The notes under the pieces: model-generated
Database searches by the model: none
Told to the model about the DNA's origin: nothing
What the model saw: the letters and a program-made list of their open reading frames with translations, nothing else
Shown here: positions 1 through 9,556 of the stretch, one piece after another
How the letters are laid out: each line of letters starts with the position of its first letter
Position numbering within the stretch: the stretch's first letter is position 1
Source of the DNA: DATFNV01 sp963827935
Lineage (GTDB): Bacteria; Planctomycetota; Planctomycetia; Gemmatales; Gemmataceae
Direction: 5' to 3'
Length of the DNA stretch: 64,000 nucleotides
NCBI GenBank assembly: GCA_963827935.1
Contig: CAWHCN010000017.1
Coordinates: 310,001-374,000, forward strand
Program-made: the position numbers and the translations under genes

Positions 1-22
1 CCCGGCTCCCCCAGGAAATGCA

Positions 23-68
23 AGCGGGCCGACGACCGCCTGACTCCTCAGGCTCGCGCCGGCCCGCT
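23..68. terminator. Possible hairpin terminator after the propeller gene
   Basis: The arms AGCGGGCCG and CGGCCCGCT can pair across a GC-rich interior just beyond the stop of the minus-strand gene ending at 86. There is no clear T-tract, so this is a structural guess. Confidence 0.3.
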
Positions 69-85
69 CGCTCTTCAAATGCGCG

Positions 86-2263
86 TCATTTCGCTACCGT
101 CGTCTTCCCCGGCACCGTGAATACCACATCCCCCGACCCCGTGTTCCCCGCCGCGTCCTTTACCTTCAGCACCAGGACATAGGTGCCCGGCTTCAGCCCG
201 TCCGTCTTGAACTTGAACGACTCCTGCTTGCTGTCGAAGACCCCGTCGGTCGGGAAGACGTTTTGCCACTTCTTGCCGTTGACCGCGAACGAGGCCGCGG
301 TGAGCCGGACCAGCGGATCGCTGGCTGTCGCCTCGATCACGGCCTGGTCGCCGTCGATGCTGGCCACCTTGACCGCCACCTCCGGCGGCGTGTGCGAGAC
401 GATGAACGATTCGCTGGTCCGCTCACCGGTCAGGGCGTCCTCGGCGGCGTTATCGCGGCGGTCGCTGGCCACCACCTTCAGGCGGTAGGTGCCCGACGGA
501 GTGGTTGTTGTGTCCCACTCCAGCTCCTTTTTCTCGTAATCTTCCTCCAGCAGCACCCAGTTCTTCCAGCCGTCCTTGCGCACGTAGACGTTGAAGGTGA
601 CCTCATCCTCGTTGGCGTCGGTGGCGTTCCATTTGAGATGGAGTTTCTTGGGATTCTCCAGGGTGACGGCGTCAAGGTTGGGCACCTCCAGCGCGGTGAC
701 CTCCGGGGCCTGGTTGGTGTTGACGTAGCGGAGGGTCAAGTCGCGCAGAGTCGGCGTCGCGGTCGGGCTGGTGCTGGCCAGGGTCGCCCGGTACTGGAGG
801 AAGCGGGCCGCCGGGGCGGCGATCGTCGCCTGGCGGGCGTCGGCTTGCTCCGGCGACCAGTCGCTCCAGGTTTCGTCGGGCTCGGCGACGTTGCCGCTGC
901 GCACCGCCAGGGTCAGCGTCGTGCCCGCGGGCATGTCGGCCTGCCAGCGCACGGCGCCCCACTTGCTGATGAGCTTCGCGTCCAGCACCTCGGAGGTCAC
1001 CGTGCCCTTGGCGACGAAGCGGTCTTCGACGACGTACAGCTTGCCGGGGTCGCCGGTGCCGACGACGAGGCCGCCGTCCTTGCGGCGGCAGAGCGACAGG
1101 ACCTGGCCGTGGTCCAGGCGAGCAATCTCGCTGCGTTCGCGCGTCGCCTCGTCGATCTCGAAGAGCTGCCCACCCAGACCGGTGCCGACAAACAGCCGTT
1201 CGCCGTGCTTGAGCAGGCTGAGCACCAGGGTGCGCTCGCGGAATACCTCGCGCACGGTGCCGTCCGGGGTGATGCGGAAGACCGAATTCTCGCCCGAGGC
1301 CGGGGCGCTCGGGGCTGAGGCGGGCGTTCCCTTCGGGCTCTCCCCGTTGTCCGACAAGGAGGACGAGCCGACACTGGCGTCGGTGGCGTTACTTGTCTTG
1401 ACCTTGTCCGGCTTTTCGCCCGAGGCCGACACGCCGGACGACCCGCCGGTGGACCCGGATGAGCCGCTGGCGCTGACGGAGCTGCCCGAGCCGGTGCGAC
1501 GGCGCGAGGTCGGCGACGAGGTCCCGGCGTAGACCGCGCCATCCGCCTCCAGCAGGCTACGCACCTCGGCCTGCGGCGTGCTGAAGATCACGAACCCCTT
1601 GCCCTTGGAATCGATGCGATAAACCAGACCCGCCTTGTCGCTGCCGGCGTAGAGTGTGCCGTCGGCAGTCCGGGCCAGGCAAAGGATGTGGTCCTGCTTC
1701 GTTTGATAGAAGACGGTCGCCTTGCCCTCCGGCGTGATGCGGTAGATGGCCCCCTTGGGCCCCGTGGCCGCATAAACGTCGCCCGCCTTGCCGTCGACCA
1801 CCAGGGACCAGACGTAAAGCCCATCGCCCTTGTAGAGGACCTTCGATTTGCCGTCCGTCTCGATACGGACGATGTGGCCGTTGGGCCCCGTCCCGGCGTA
1901 GACCGAGCCGTCCGGCCCCGGGGCCAGACAGAGGACCTGGCTATCTTCCGCGGTGTACAGGACCGTGGCCTTGCCGTCCGGCGTCACCTTGAAGACCTTA
2001 CCGTCATCGCCGCTGGCCACGATGAGGTTGCCGTCGTGATCTTCGAGCACGGCCCAGATGTGGGCAGCGTCGAGAGACGCCAGCGGCTTCAGGTGCCGGG
2101 CCAGGTGCACGCTCCCCTCGCTGCTGACGACCGTCCCCTTGAACTGGGCCCGTTCGTAGCTGGACGGCGTGCCGTGGTGCCAGACCTTAACCTTGGCGGC
2201 CAGGACCACGGCGGGAACGCTCAGAGCAATAATCACCGCAAGAGCGGGGAAGGTTCGGAACAT
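86..2263 (-). CDS. Secreted beta-propeller protein with C-terminal Ig/FN3-like domains
   Basis: This 725-aa protein starts at the ATG at 2263, which begins a clear signal peptide (MFRTFPALAVIIALSVPAVV); the open frame runs further upstream but reads only Arg-rich shadow sequence. Roughly residues 50-440 hold repeated blades of the type VFKVTPDGKATVLY and VYAGTGPNGHIVRI, as in NHL/SMP-30-like propellers. A Ser/Gly-rich linker interrupts the propeller near residues 225-300. The C-terminal part (about 540-720) has two beta-sandwich-like segments with motifs such as SGTYRLKVVASD and PGTYVLVLKVKDAAGN. It is probably exported to the periplasm or surface. I see no catalytic motif. The preceding gene on the same strand ends 100 bases upstream, across a long hairpin. 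Confidence 0.8.
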   Translation of the reverse strand: MFRTFPALAVIIALSVPAVVLAAKVKVWHHGTPSSYERAQFKGTVVSSEGSVHLARHLKPLASLDAAHIWAVLEDHDGNLIVASGDDGKVFKVTPDGKATVLYTAEDSQVLCLAPGPDGSVYAGTGPNGHIVRIETDGKSKVLYKGDGLYVWSLVVDGKAGDVYAATGPKGAIYRITPEGKATVFYQTKQDHILCLARTADGTLYAGSDKAGLVYRIDSKGKGFVIFSTPQAEVRSLLEADGAVYAGTSSPTSRRRTGSGSSVSASGSSGSTGGSSGVSASGEKPDKVKTSNATDASVGSSSLSDNGESPKGTPASAPSAPASGENSVFRITPDGTVREVFRERTLVLSLLKHGERLFVGTGLGGQLFEIDEATRERSEIARLDHGQVLSLCRRKDGGLVVGTGDPGKLYVVEDRFVAKGTVTSEVLDAKLISKWGAVRWQADMPAGTTLTLAVRSGNVAEPDETWSDWSPEQADARQATIAAPAARFLQYRATLASTSPTATPTLRDLTLRYVNTNQAPEVTALEVPNLDAVTLENPKKLHLKWNATDANEDEVTFNVYVRKDGWKNWVLLEEDYEKKELEWDTTTTPSGTYRLKVVASDRRDNAAEDALTGERTSESFIVSHTPPEVAVKVASIDGDQAVIEATASDPLVRLTAASFAVNGKKWQNVFPTDGVFDSKQESFKFKTDGLKPGTYVLVLKVKDAAGNTGSGDVVFTVPGKTTVAK

Positions 2264-2291
2264 GGTGGCAGTCCTCGGCGTTGAGGGGATG

Positions 2292-2357
2292 TTTAGCCGC
2301 CGCCCAGCGGGCGGCGCGCGCGTTCGAGAGCGCGCCGCCCGCTGGGCGGCGGCTAAA
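2292..2357. repeat. Long perfect intergenic palindrome (family A)
   Basis: The arms TTTAGCCGCCGCCCAGCGGG... and its exact complement form a stem of about 28 bp around a short loop. It lies between two minus-strand genes, where it could act as a terminator or be a REP-like mobile palindrome. It resembles the other long palindromes here in design but not in sequence. Confidence 0.8.
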
Positions 2358-2363
2358 CGGCGG

Positions 2364-4244
2364 TTACGGCGTCTCCGTCGTCTTCTTGTGCTTCGCCACG
2401 GTGAACTTGACCGTCTCCGAGCCCTGTACCACCCAGTCGGTGGCGTGGCGGGCGACCAGGGCGCCGCCCAGGGTCTGGGCGCCGCCGCGGCGGCTCTGGC
2501 CCAAGATCGCGACCATGCTCGGCGGCAGGTTGGGCAGCGGCTTGCCATCCAGGGCCACCCCCGCCGCGCCCACCGGCACGCGCAGCACCAAGTTGGTCCG
2601 CCGGGCGTCCGTCTGCATCTTCAGCCCCGCGAACACCTGGTCCACGTTCTGCGGGTTGTACAGCGTCGGATTGTCGCGCACCTGCAGGCGGGCGTTGGTC
2701 ACGTCGTCGCAGACCTGGGCGGTATACGATCCCTCCGGCAAGTCGGCAGGCAACTTCAGACTGACCGGCACGCGCTGGCGCTGCCCCTTGAAGGGCCGCA
2801 GGTACGCCGTCGCCTTCACCGTCTCGCCGGGAGCGTAGGTGTCGGCGTCCAACTCGACCGCCTCGATGTCGGCGCTGATCCGGCCCGGGCGAAGCACGGT
2901 GTCGCACTCGATCCGGGTCAGGCGCACCGGCTTGTACGAGTTGTAGGTCAGCTGCTGGATGATGCTGCCGATGGGGCTGTACAGTGCCGACGGCGCCCGC
3001 ATTCCAGAGTAACTCGATCCGGAAAAGGTGTCCTGAACGACCACCGGATCCCGTCCCTCGATTTCGATGCGGCAGGTCATGTCCGCGGTCAGTTCCTCCG
3101 GAAGGTCGCCTTCCATGTCCACCGAATTGGTGAGGGCGGTGAAGACGAAGCTGGCCAGCATGGTCCGCTGGCGGGCCACCTCGACGTGAAACGTCTTGCC
3201 CTCACCCTCCATGCCGTTCTTGACGGTCATCTTCACAGGGAGCATGTCGGGCTTGCGGCCGACCCAGCCGGCGATGCAGGTGCTGACATCGGCATTGATG
3301 ACGCCGACGGCCTTCAACGGCGAGCCCATCTTGAAGCTCACCGTCTGCCGGGGATAGATGGTGTGGATGTAGCCGGTCATGGCGGGGAATTCGCAGCTGC
3401 CGAAGCTCATGAAGGGATGCCCCCAGCCGTAAATCCGGTTCCCCTCGATGTGGGTGACCGTGCCGAGGCCGGACAGGTCAAAGTCGCCGGTGATCATGGC
3501 GATGGCGAGCGGTCCGCCCGGCTCCAGGACGGCATTTTTCTCCTCGTCGGCGATACGGGCCGTGGTGGCGCCGCCCTGCATGGGCAGCATGCCGAACCCC
3601 TTAACGCGGTCGCGCAGAAGGGACAGGGCATGCGGCGTGAAGCCGGTGGCCGCCAGCGGCGTTTGCAGCGGCACCAGGAACAGGCCGTCCTCGTCTTTCG
3701 GGGTGGCCGGCAGCTCGAACGACTGCGGAATGGTGACGGCATCGAACGACTTGCCGCCCACACGGACCGGTGTCTTGAGGCCGACGCGGGTGGCCTTGGT
3801 CTGCTCCGCCAGGTCGCGGCGCTCGAACGCCTCGACATAGCTGTGCATCTGGGCGAACGGCGTGACGCCGGCGATGGGTTCCTTGCCGTAAGGCCAGGCG
3901 AAAGCGACGGCACCCATGAGCTTGCCGTCAATGTAAATCGGGCTGCCGCTCATGCCGGCGATGACGCCGGTGCGGTCGAGGTTGAGGCCCGACAGGCGGC
4001 ACAGCACCATGTCGCGCCCGGGGCTGGTGTTCTTCATCACGCCGAGGACTTCAGCCTGGAAGGTCTCGACCTTGGTGCCTTTCATGACGGTGCGGCCGAC
4101 GCCCTTCATGCCGGTGCGCAGGTCGTCCACGTTCCAGTAGGCATCGGGTTTCATGGCGGCCCGTGCGGGGCCATCGGTCGGCAGGGTGCCGAGAAGGGCA
4201 ATCAGGGCCGCGCCGACGCTGGCGAGGCAGGTGGTGGCTTTCAT
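2364..4244 (-). CDS. SpoIVB-type peptidase S55 domain protein, secreted
   Basis: The 626-aa protein starts at 4244 with a signal peptide (MKATTCLASVGAALIALLG). GMSGSPIY at residues 97-104 is the nucleophile-Ser motif of peptidase family S55 (SpoIVB-like), and the following segment ending KEPIAGVTPF is typical of planctomycete and acidobacterial members. GWGHPF near residue 276 probably supplies the catalytic His. In Bacillus SpoIVB the His precedes the Ser, so the order is reversed here. The C-terminal half (about 300-626) looks like beta-rich domains with no motif I recognise. It is likely a periplasmic or outer-surface serine protease or a protease-like scaffold; the substrate is unknown. 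The longer open frame starting at 4466 lacks a signal peptide at its start and was rejected. Confidence 0.85.
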   Translation of the reverse strand: MKATTCLASVGAALIALLGTLPTDGPARAAMKPDAYWNVDDLRTGMKGVGRTVMKGTKVETFQAEVLGVMKNTSPGRDMVLCRLSGLNLDRTGVIAGMSGSPIYIDGKLMGAVAFAWPYGKEPIAGVTPFAQMHSYVEAFERRDLAEQTKATRVGLKTPVRVGGKSFDAVTIPQSFELPATPKDEDGLFLVPLQTPLAATGFTPHALSLLRDRVKGFGMLPMQGGATTARIADEEKNAVLEPGGPLAIAMITGDFDLSGLGTVTHIEGNRIYGWGHPFMSFGSCEFPAMTGYIHTIYPRQTVSFKMGSPLKAVGVINADVSTCIAGWVGRKPDMLPVKMTVKNGMEGEGKTFHVEVARQRTMLASFVFTALTNSVDMEGDLPEELTADMTCRIEIEGRDPVVVQDTFSGSSYSGMRAPSALYSPIGSIIQQLTYNSYKPVRLTRIECDTVLRPGRISADIEAVELDADTYAPGETVKATAYLRPFKGQRQRVPVSLKLPADLPEGSYTAQVCDDVTNARLQVRDNPTLYNPQNVDQVFAGLKMQTDARRTNLVLRVPVGAAGVALDGKPLPNLPPSMVAILGQSRRGGAQTLGGALVARHATDWVVQGSETVKFTVAKHKKTTETP

Positions 4245-4633
4245 TGCCACGCCTCCAAACAGAGGTGGGAGGGAAGTTCCAGGCGCGGTCCCTCCATTGA
4301 CCGCGTCAGTCCCTTCCCCGCGGGGGTCCGTCTGACCCGGGGGGAGGACCAGCAGAGGACGTTGGCCCCAATGAGGAGAGCGTTCCTGGGGCGCATCAAA
4401 GGGGACGGGAGGCAGGGGAGAGCCAGCCTGCCGCGTGCAAGGCGGGGAGTTTACAAGGGACCGCACAATCCGGGCAAGCCCAATCCCGCGCCGGCCGGGC
4501 CATAAAACCAGCCCAGCTCATACACAACAATTGATAAACATTCTTTGCTCGCTAACCAATTCTACGCGCATTATCGAAGGAAGTACAGGAGGCTTGCGGG
4601 CATTTGCGGATCGGTCAAGCGGCGGGACTTCTT

Positions 4634-4746
4634 GTCCCCTCGCCCCGGTACTCCGGGGCGAGGGGTTGGGGGTGAGGGGTTCTGGCCTGGCGAGATTCCG
4701 CCCCCTCACCCCCAACCCCTCTCCCCCGAGTACGGGGGAGAGGGGA
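4634..4746. repeat. Dispersed palindromic element, family B (copy 1)
   Basis: This unit of about 110 bp contains CCCCGGTACTCCGGGGCGAG, then a GGGTTGGGGGTGAGGGG block, then the inverted counterpart, so it folds into one long hairpin. Similar copies lie at 34630, 41381 and 61685, with a remnant near 44630. All are outside genes. The rest of 4245-4767 shows no gene. Confidence 0.85.
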
Positions 4747-4767
4747 GTTTATCATCTCCGGTTCGGC

Positions 4768-5889
4768 TTATTTCTTCCCCGGCGTCGTGTAGCTCAGCGC
4801 CAGCAGCGCGAAGGCCGTGGCCAGGTCCGGATTGCCCTCGCCATACTGGTCGCGCTTCTCGTTGACCCAGCTGCCGTCGGGCCGTTGGCGGCTCTTGACC
4901 TCCGCAAACAGCTCGCGCCGCCAGTCGTGCTTTGCCCCCTTGTCGTCCGTGAAGCGATCGTCGCCCCAGGCGGTCAGCGCCTTGGCAAAGGTGTGGTAGT
5001 AGTAGTACAGCCCGGAGGAGCCCATGCCGGGGTTCTCTTTCAGGGTGTAATGACGGCGGATCCAGTTGATGGCTCCCTTGACGCGCGGGTCGTCCTTGCC
5101 GACGCCGGCGTAGAGGAAGCTCTTGAGGCCGGCGTAGGTCATGCCGCCCAGCGATCGCAGTCCGCCGTCGGGCGTCTGGTGCGGCTTGTCGTCCGGGTCG
5201 GGACGGTAGGTCAGGCCGCCCTTGTCGTCTTCGGTCGTTTTCTTGGCGAACGGCTGGTCGTTGGTCTCGCCCGGCAGGTTCTGGCAACGGCTGATGAACT
5301 TGACGGCTCGCTGCACCGCCGGATCGTCCTTCGGCACCCCCGCCGCCAGCAGTGCATCCAGGAAGAGCTGCGTGTTGGACAGGTCGGGGCGATCCTTGGC
5401 CCCGTTGCCGTAGCCGACGCCGCCGTATTTCACGTCCCCCTCGTCGCTGTCATACTGGAGGCGCTTCAAAAACTTGCTGGCATTCTTGATGATGGTGTCG
5501 TACTTGCCGCCCTGGTTGGCCTCGCTGAGCGTCATCAGCGCGACGCTGGTGACGTAGTTGGCCAGTCCCTTTTCGTAGATGCCGCCGTCCTTCTTCACCT
5601 GCCCTTCGAGGTATTTCAGGGCGTTGGCCACCATCGGATCATCCGGGCTGGCGCCGTTGCGCAGCAGGGCGGCCACCACCAGGGCGGTGATGCCGGGCCC
5701 CTGTCCCGGGACCTTGCCCGAGAAGCTGCCGTCGGTCCCCTGGCGAGTCTTCAGGAAGGCGACGCCCTTCGCAACGACCGGCTTGAGGTCGGCAGCGGAG
5801 GCGCCCACCTGTTCGGCCGCCCGCGCCGGTATGGCGGAGACGCTCACCGCCAGGATGACCAGGATGGCACGTTGCAGATGAGCATTCAT
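4768..5889 (-). CDS. Secreted prenyltransferase/squalene-oxidase repeat protein
   Basis: This 373-aa protein has a signal peptide (MNAHLQRAILVILAVSVSAI) and repeated alpha/alpha-toroid segments such as GVAFLKTRQGTDGSF, GGLRSLGGMTYAGLKSFL and KSRQRPDGSWVNEK. These match the QW-type repeats of the squalene cyclase/prenyltransferase fold. No DXDD cyclase motif is visible and the protein is short, so it is probably a non-cyclase member of the kind common in planctomycetes. Its start at 5889 has GGAACCCCCG upstream. It stands alone between two minus-strand genes; the role is unknown. Confidence 0.85.
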   Translation of the reverse strand: MNAHLQRAILVILAVSVSAIPARAAEQVGASAADLKPVVAKGVAFLKTRQGTDGSFSGKVPGQGPGITALVVAALLRNGASPDDPMVANALKYLEGQVKKDGGIYEKGLANYVTSVALMTLSEANQGGKYDTIIKNASKFLKRLQYDSDEGDVKYGGVGYGNGAKDRPDLSNTQLFLDALLAAGVPKDDPAVQRAVKFISRCQNLPGETNDQPFAKKTTEDDKGGLTYRPDPDDKPHQTPDGGLRSLGGMTYAGLKSFLYAGVGKDDPRVKGAINWIRRHYTLKENPGMGSSGLYYYYHTFAKALTAWGDDRFTDDKGAKHDWRRELFAEVKSRQRPDGSWVNEKRDQYGEGNPDLATAFALLALSYTTPGKK

Positions 5890-5993
5890 CGGGGGTTCCT
5901 TTGCAGCAGGGGATGGGACGGGCGATTCTGCTCTCTTCTACTCTAACCGGTGGCGGAGCGGAGAGCCATGCTTCGAGCGGACGGCGTCCTGTC

Positions 5994-7393
5994 TTACCGT
6001 GGCCGGGCCACGGTGCCGTTGGGACGAAGTTGCTGAAGATAGGAACGGAAGTCCTTTTCCACCAGCGGCAAGTCGGCCGCCTTCTGGCCGAGCAGGGTCG
6101 TAAATGCTGCCACCGGATCATCCTTGTCGTGGGTCGCCCGGCAATAGGCGTCGAGCTCCTTGGTATTCAGCACCTTCTTCTCGAAGGCCACGTAGGATGC
6201 CAGCGCCCAGGCCGTCAGGTAATGGCGATCCGAGGTCTCGCGTTCGGTGGCGTGGGCCACCAGGAATTGCTTGGGGCCGGAACGGAGCAGGTCCTTGAGC
6301 GGCACCAGGTCGTTGGCCGCCAGGGCCGCCTTGGCGCGCTTCAAGCGTTCCGGATCGGCATGGCCAATGCGGACTTCGTCCCCCTCGAAAAGCGCCGTCT
6401 CGAAGATCTGGGCCAGCCCCTCGTTGAGCCAGCGCGGCATTTCGTCGCGGTCCGGGCTGTAGACGAAGTTGGCCAGGTAGGCGTGGAAGCTTTCGTGGTA
6501 CAGCCGCCGGGTCAGGGCTCGTGTCGCCTCGTCGAACAGCTTGTCGTTGCCGGCCTCGGCCGCCTTGAGCTGCTTGCGGGCATCGTCCAGGGGCGCATCA
6601 GGTCACGCGGGATCTTGCCCTTATAGATCTTCTTGAGGTCGGCCTCGCGCCGATCCAGTTCGGCCGCCGTCCGCTGGTTCTCCTTGCGGGCCTGCTCCAA
6701 CTGCACCCCCAGCCGCTCCAGGTCGCTGCCGCACACGATCTGGTTGCGGGCCTGGTCGTAGAAGGCCGGGTTGAACAGGCTGATGCCACGCTCCTTCAGC
6801 AGGGCCAGGTAGTCGGCCTGCGTCCCGGCCAGAAGGATCGCGATCGGCCGGTCTGAGAGATTGTGCGGCGGCAAGCAGCGGGCGTAAGCATTGAACACCT
6901 GGGCCAGGCGGACGGCACTGCGGCGAAACAGCTCTTCCTTGACGTTGGACTCCAGCGTGAAGTGCGTGCCCTCGTAGCGAAAGCCGTTCTTCTTGCCCCC
7001 CCTGCCGAAGTCGATCTTCTCCAGGTCCAGCTTGCGGATGCGCTCGGCCAACTCCTTGCCGCTGATGTCCAGGGCCTTGATCCGCGCTTCGAGGGCGGCA
7101 CGCTCCTCCGCGGTGATGGTCTCGACCGACTCGATCCTGGAACGCTTGAACAGATAGTTTTCGACGCGCGTGCGTTCGCCGGGCCTGCGGATCACGGCCC
7201 GGAACTCGATTTCCTCGGCCGCCTCGCTGTAATTGACCAGGAGACCCTTCAGGACACTGCGATCGGCCTTGAGAACAACGACATCGTACTTCCAGTCGTC
7301 GGCGCGAACGAGGCACGGCAGGACAAGCAGGAGGGGCAGGGCCGCCAGGAAGCGCAGCCGAGCGGCGTTGTGGCCGAAACAGACGGCTGCCAT
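5994..7393 (-). CDS. DUF1570-type secreted HExxH protein, one frameshift
   Basis: Two overlapping frames form one protein. The N-terminal part starts at 7393 (signal peptide ending LPLLLVLPCLVRA; AAGGTGAGG upstream) and runs to about 6590. There a base appears missing in a CCCC run, and the sequence continues LDDARKQLKAAE in the next frame. The C-terminal part then contains LYHESFHAYL, an HExxH zinc-peptidase motif, followed by MPRWLNEGLAQIFE, the usual context of DUF1570. A coiled-coil, charged segment sits around residues 210-270. It is probably an exported metalloprotease-like protein. The lesion is probably a sequencing error, although real inactivation cannot be excluded. Confidence 0.8.
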
Positions 7394-7510
7394 GACGACC
7401 TCACCTTCCCACCCGGCGTGTCCGCGCTCCGCCACGCAGGCCACGCCATGCCTCCTATAATACCGCAGGTCCGTCGCCCGTCACCAGGATTTACGGGCTC
7501 GAGGACGCTC

Positions 7511-8121
7511 ATGGCCGCCAATGATCTGGTCCTGGCCCTGACCGGCGCCAGCGGCGCCCCTACGGGGTGCGCCTGCTCGAGGTGCTGTTGCGCCTCGGGC
7601 GGACGGTCCATCTGACCATCAGCCCCGCCGCCGTGCAAGTCATGGAGCGGGAGCTGGAACGACGGGTCCACCTGGAGCGGTTCGATCTCGGCCACCTGCT
7701 CGGCAACACGACACAAGCTCTCCCTGGACGGGTGGAGTACCACGATTACCGCGATTTCCAGGCGGGCATCGCCAGCGGCTCGTTCTTGACCGCGGGCATG
7801 GTGATCTGCCCGTGCAGCATGGGCACCGTGGCCGCCATCGCACATGGGCTATCGCAAAACCTGATTCACCGCGCCGCCGATGTCCACCTCAAGGAACGCC
7901 GCAAACTCATTCTGGTTCCGCGCGAGACGCCGCTTAACGTGATCCAGCTTCGCAACCTGGCGGCCTGCGCCGAGGCCGGCGCCATCGTCCTGCCGGCCAT
8001 GCCCGCCTTCTACACCCGACCGCGGACCTTGCAGGACCAGGTCGATTTCATTGTGGGTCGCATTTGCGATCAACTGGGGCTGGAACACCAGCTGCTGCAA
8101 CGGTGGGGGATGGAGGAATGA
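7511..8121 (+). CDS. ubiX: Flavin prenyltransferase UbiX, one frameshift near the N-terminus
   Basis: The ATG at 7511 opens MAANDLVLALTGASGAP, the FMN-binding start of UbiX. The frame then shifts near 7560, where CCCC should probably be CCCCC, and continues YGVRLLEVLLRLG to the stop at 8121. Later UbiX motifs are present: VICPCSMGTVAAIAHG, a basic helix around KERRKLILVPRETPL, and MPAFYTRPRT. The family makes prenyl-FMN for UbiD-type decarboxylases in the cytoplasm. No ubiD is in this window. An alternative GTG at 7567 would skip the flavin loop, so I prefer the frameshifted reading. Confidence 0.85.
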
Positions 8122-8340
8122 GGGCGGTTGCGGCGTCGCAACCCGGCGATATGGCGCGCCGCGGGCGCGGGCGGAACACGACCCGGCAGCGAATGGACGA
8201 GCGGGCCAACGCACAAACGAGACACCGGCAATTAGCCCCTGGCGTGATCGAAAAAGTGCGCTGTCCCCTTTGGTGGGCCCCTTCGCTTGCGAGGCGACAA
8301 ATCGAGCCGCGTCCTCCTATGGCCGCCCCAAGCCGCAAGC

Positions 8341-8559
8341 CTACACGGACTCCCATTCTTGACGGCTAATGCCCGCCTGGCGAAGAATGCGCCCTAACAG
8401 GTTCACGCCGATCACTCCGGGATGTTGATTCGGGATGGCAAGGCGGCGATCACCACGGACCATGAAGGCGTGGCGTCCGCCTGGGAAAGGGCCAACAAAT
8501 CCCAGAGCACGCAGGGCGCGAATCAGGTTGGCACGGCTGATCGGTCCGAACTGCGGCAT
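8341..8559 (-). CDS. hicA: HicA-type mRNA interferase toxin
   Basis: This 72-aa protein has the HicA/YcfA pattern: SRANLIRALRALGFV, GGRHAFM with the His that HicA needs for RNA cleavage, and LAIPNQHPGVIGVNLLGRIL. It starts at 8559, overlapping the stop of the HicB gene by one base (TAATG), so the two are translationally coupled. HicA toxins cleave mRNA in the cytoplasm until bound by HicB. Confidence 0.85.
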   Translation of the reverse strand: MPQFGPISRANLIRALRALGFVGPFPGGRHAFMVRGDRRLAIPNQHPGVIGVNLLGRILRQAGISRQEWESV

Positions 8560-8810
8560 TATGCGGTCTCCGCCACGAGGGGCGCGTTCAGATCGATGCC
8601 GGCAAGGACGGGCAGAACATGGCCCAGCCGCAACCCCAAAACAACCCAACCTTCCAGGGCCTGGCGCAGTTCCTCACGGCAGAATTCCAGAGTCGGCGCA
8701 TTGGCCCAAACTCCCGGCAATGCGGCAATTTCACCATAATAACCCTCGCCATCCGGCAGCAGGTCATACGTGGCCTGGTGCATCGCGGCCCCAAGGTATT
8801 CGGTCAGCAT
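8559..8810 (-). CDS. hicB: HicB-type antitoxin
   Basis: This 83-aa partner of the HicA gene begins at 8810 and shows the HicB partial RNase H-like fold: YDLLPDGEGYYGEIAALPGV, then LEFCREELRQALEGWVVLGL. The antitoxin-first order differs from classic hicAB but is common in this family. No separate DNA-binding domain is obvious at the C-terminus. A small flanking region 8122-8340 holds no gene that I can support. Confidence 0.85.
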   Translation of the reverse strand: MLTEYLGAAMHQATYDLLPDGEGYYGEIAALPGVWANAPTLEFCREELRQALEGWVVLGLRLGHVLPVLAGIDLNAPLVAETA

Positions 8811-8920
8811 GATCGTTTCTCCTGTCCTGGCGATATCGTTTATCGAATCGGACCGGCCGCGGAGCACCATTATTCTGGCCGGGCGAGGCGACGCGAACAA
8901 GGCGAAATGCTGGGGAGGGA

Positions 8921-9002
8921 ATCTATGGCCAGCTGGACCGGGTGCTGTGTTCGCTGGGCTTTTCAGCCGCCTGGTGAAGGATGACCCGCCGGCACGCATG
9001 CA
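8921..9002 (+). pseudogene. Remnant of a small gene like the one at 10734
   Basis: The stretch ATCTATGGCCAGCTGGACCG onward matches the start of the intact gene at 10734 (YGQLDRVLRSLGFSSRLVNG) at the DNA level. A base is missing in GCTTTTCAGCC and the copy stops after about 80 bases, directly before a copy of the dispersed repeat. It cannot encode the full protein. Confidence 0.6.
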
Positions 9003-9011
9003 CCGCGGGGC

Positions 9012-9202
9012 GATGGCCAATCCGCAGTCCCTGTCCCCCGGTCAGCGGGAGGTGACGTGGGCTGAACGCGGGGCGGTGCGGATGATCGGGTCGGCAACCC
9101 AAGAGCGGCTGGCGGTGGTCGCAGTCGCGTTCCGCGTGGGAAGAGGGGGGGTGGCCGCCCGAGCGGGTCTTCCAGGACATTCTCGCTGCGATGGGGTAGC
9201 GG
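9012..9202 (+). repeat. Dispersed ~190 bp repeat, copy A
   Basis: The copy begins GCGATGGCCAATCCGCAGTC and ends near CTCGCTGCGATGGGGTAG. Its consensus with the other copies could encode about 60 residues (MANPQSLSPGQ...; ...QVFQAILAAMG). This copy carries small indels that break the frame. Confidence 0.75.
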
Positions 9203-9313
9203 AGCGGGCGGGGAAGGTGAGGGCATTGCGTCACATCGCGCTGTGTGCCTGTTTCAAGTCCGCCCGGTGGCTTGTCCGGCTCGGGCTGCGGCGGGTAAGA
9301 TGCACGCGGAGGC

Positions 9314-9556
9314 ATGAACATGAACCGAACGATCGTGAAGTCGATGGTGGGCCGCGACGGCATCTTGCACCTGACGCTCCCCGTGGGGCTGGAGGAAGCG
9401 GGCAAGGAAGTACAGGTCACCGTGGAGCCGGCCCCGCCCGAGCCTGTCTCCCAGGAGGAGTGGCGACGAGTCATCCTGTCCACAGCGGGAAAATGGCAAG
9501 GCGAATTCGAGCGGCCTGAACTGGGGGAGTATGAAGCGCGGGAGCCGCTCTCGTGA
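9314..9556 (+). CDS. Antitoxin of a VapBC-like pair
   Basis: This 80-aa protein has a short N-terminal beta segment (VGRDGILHLTLPVGLEEAGK) of the kind seen in small AbrB/DUF104-like antitoxins, then an acidic, flexible C-terminus (WRRVILSTAGKWQGEFERPE) suited to wrapping a PIN toxin. Start codons at 9314 and 9320 are both possible. It overlaps the PIN gene by four bases (GTGA), implying coupling. Assignment rests mainly on this neighbour. Confidence 0.75.
   Translation: MNMNRTIVKSMVGRDGILHLTLPVGLEEAGKEVQVTVEPAPPEPVSQEEWRRVILSTAGKWQGEFERPELGEYEAREPLS

Noticed and set aside
2169..4505. 778-aa plus-strand open frame
   Set aside because: It is the antisense shadow of the S55 and propeller genes: Arg/His/Gly-rich, with no motif or ribosome-binding site.
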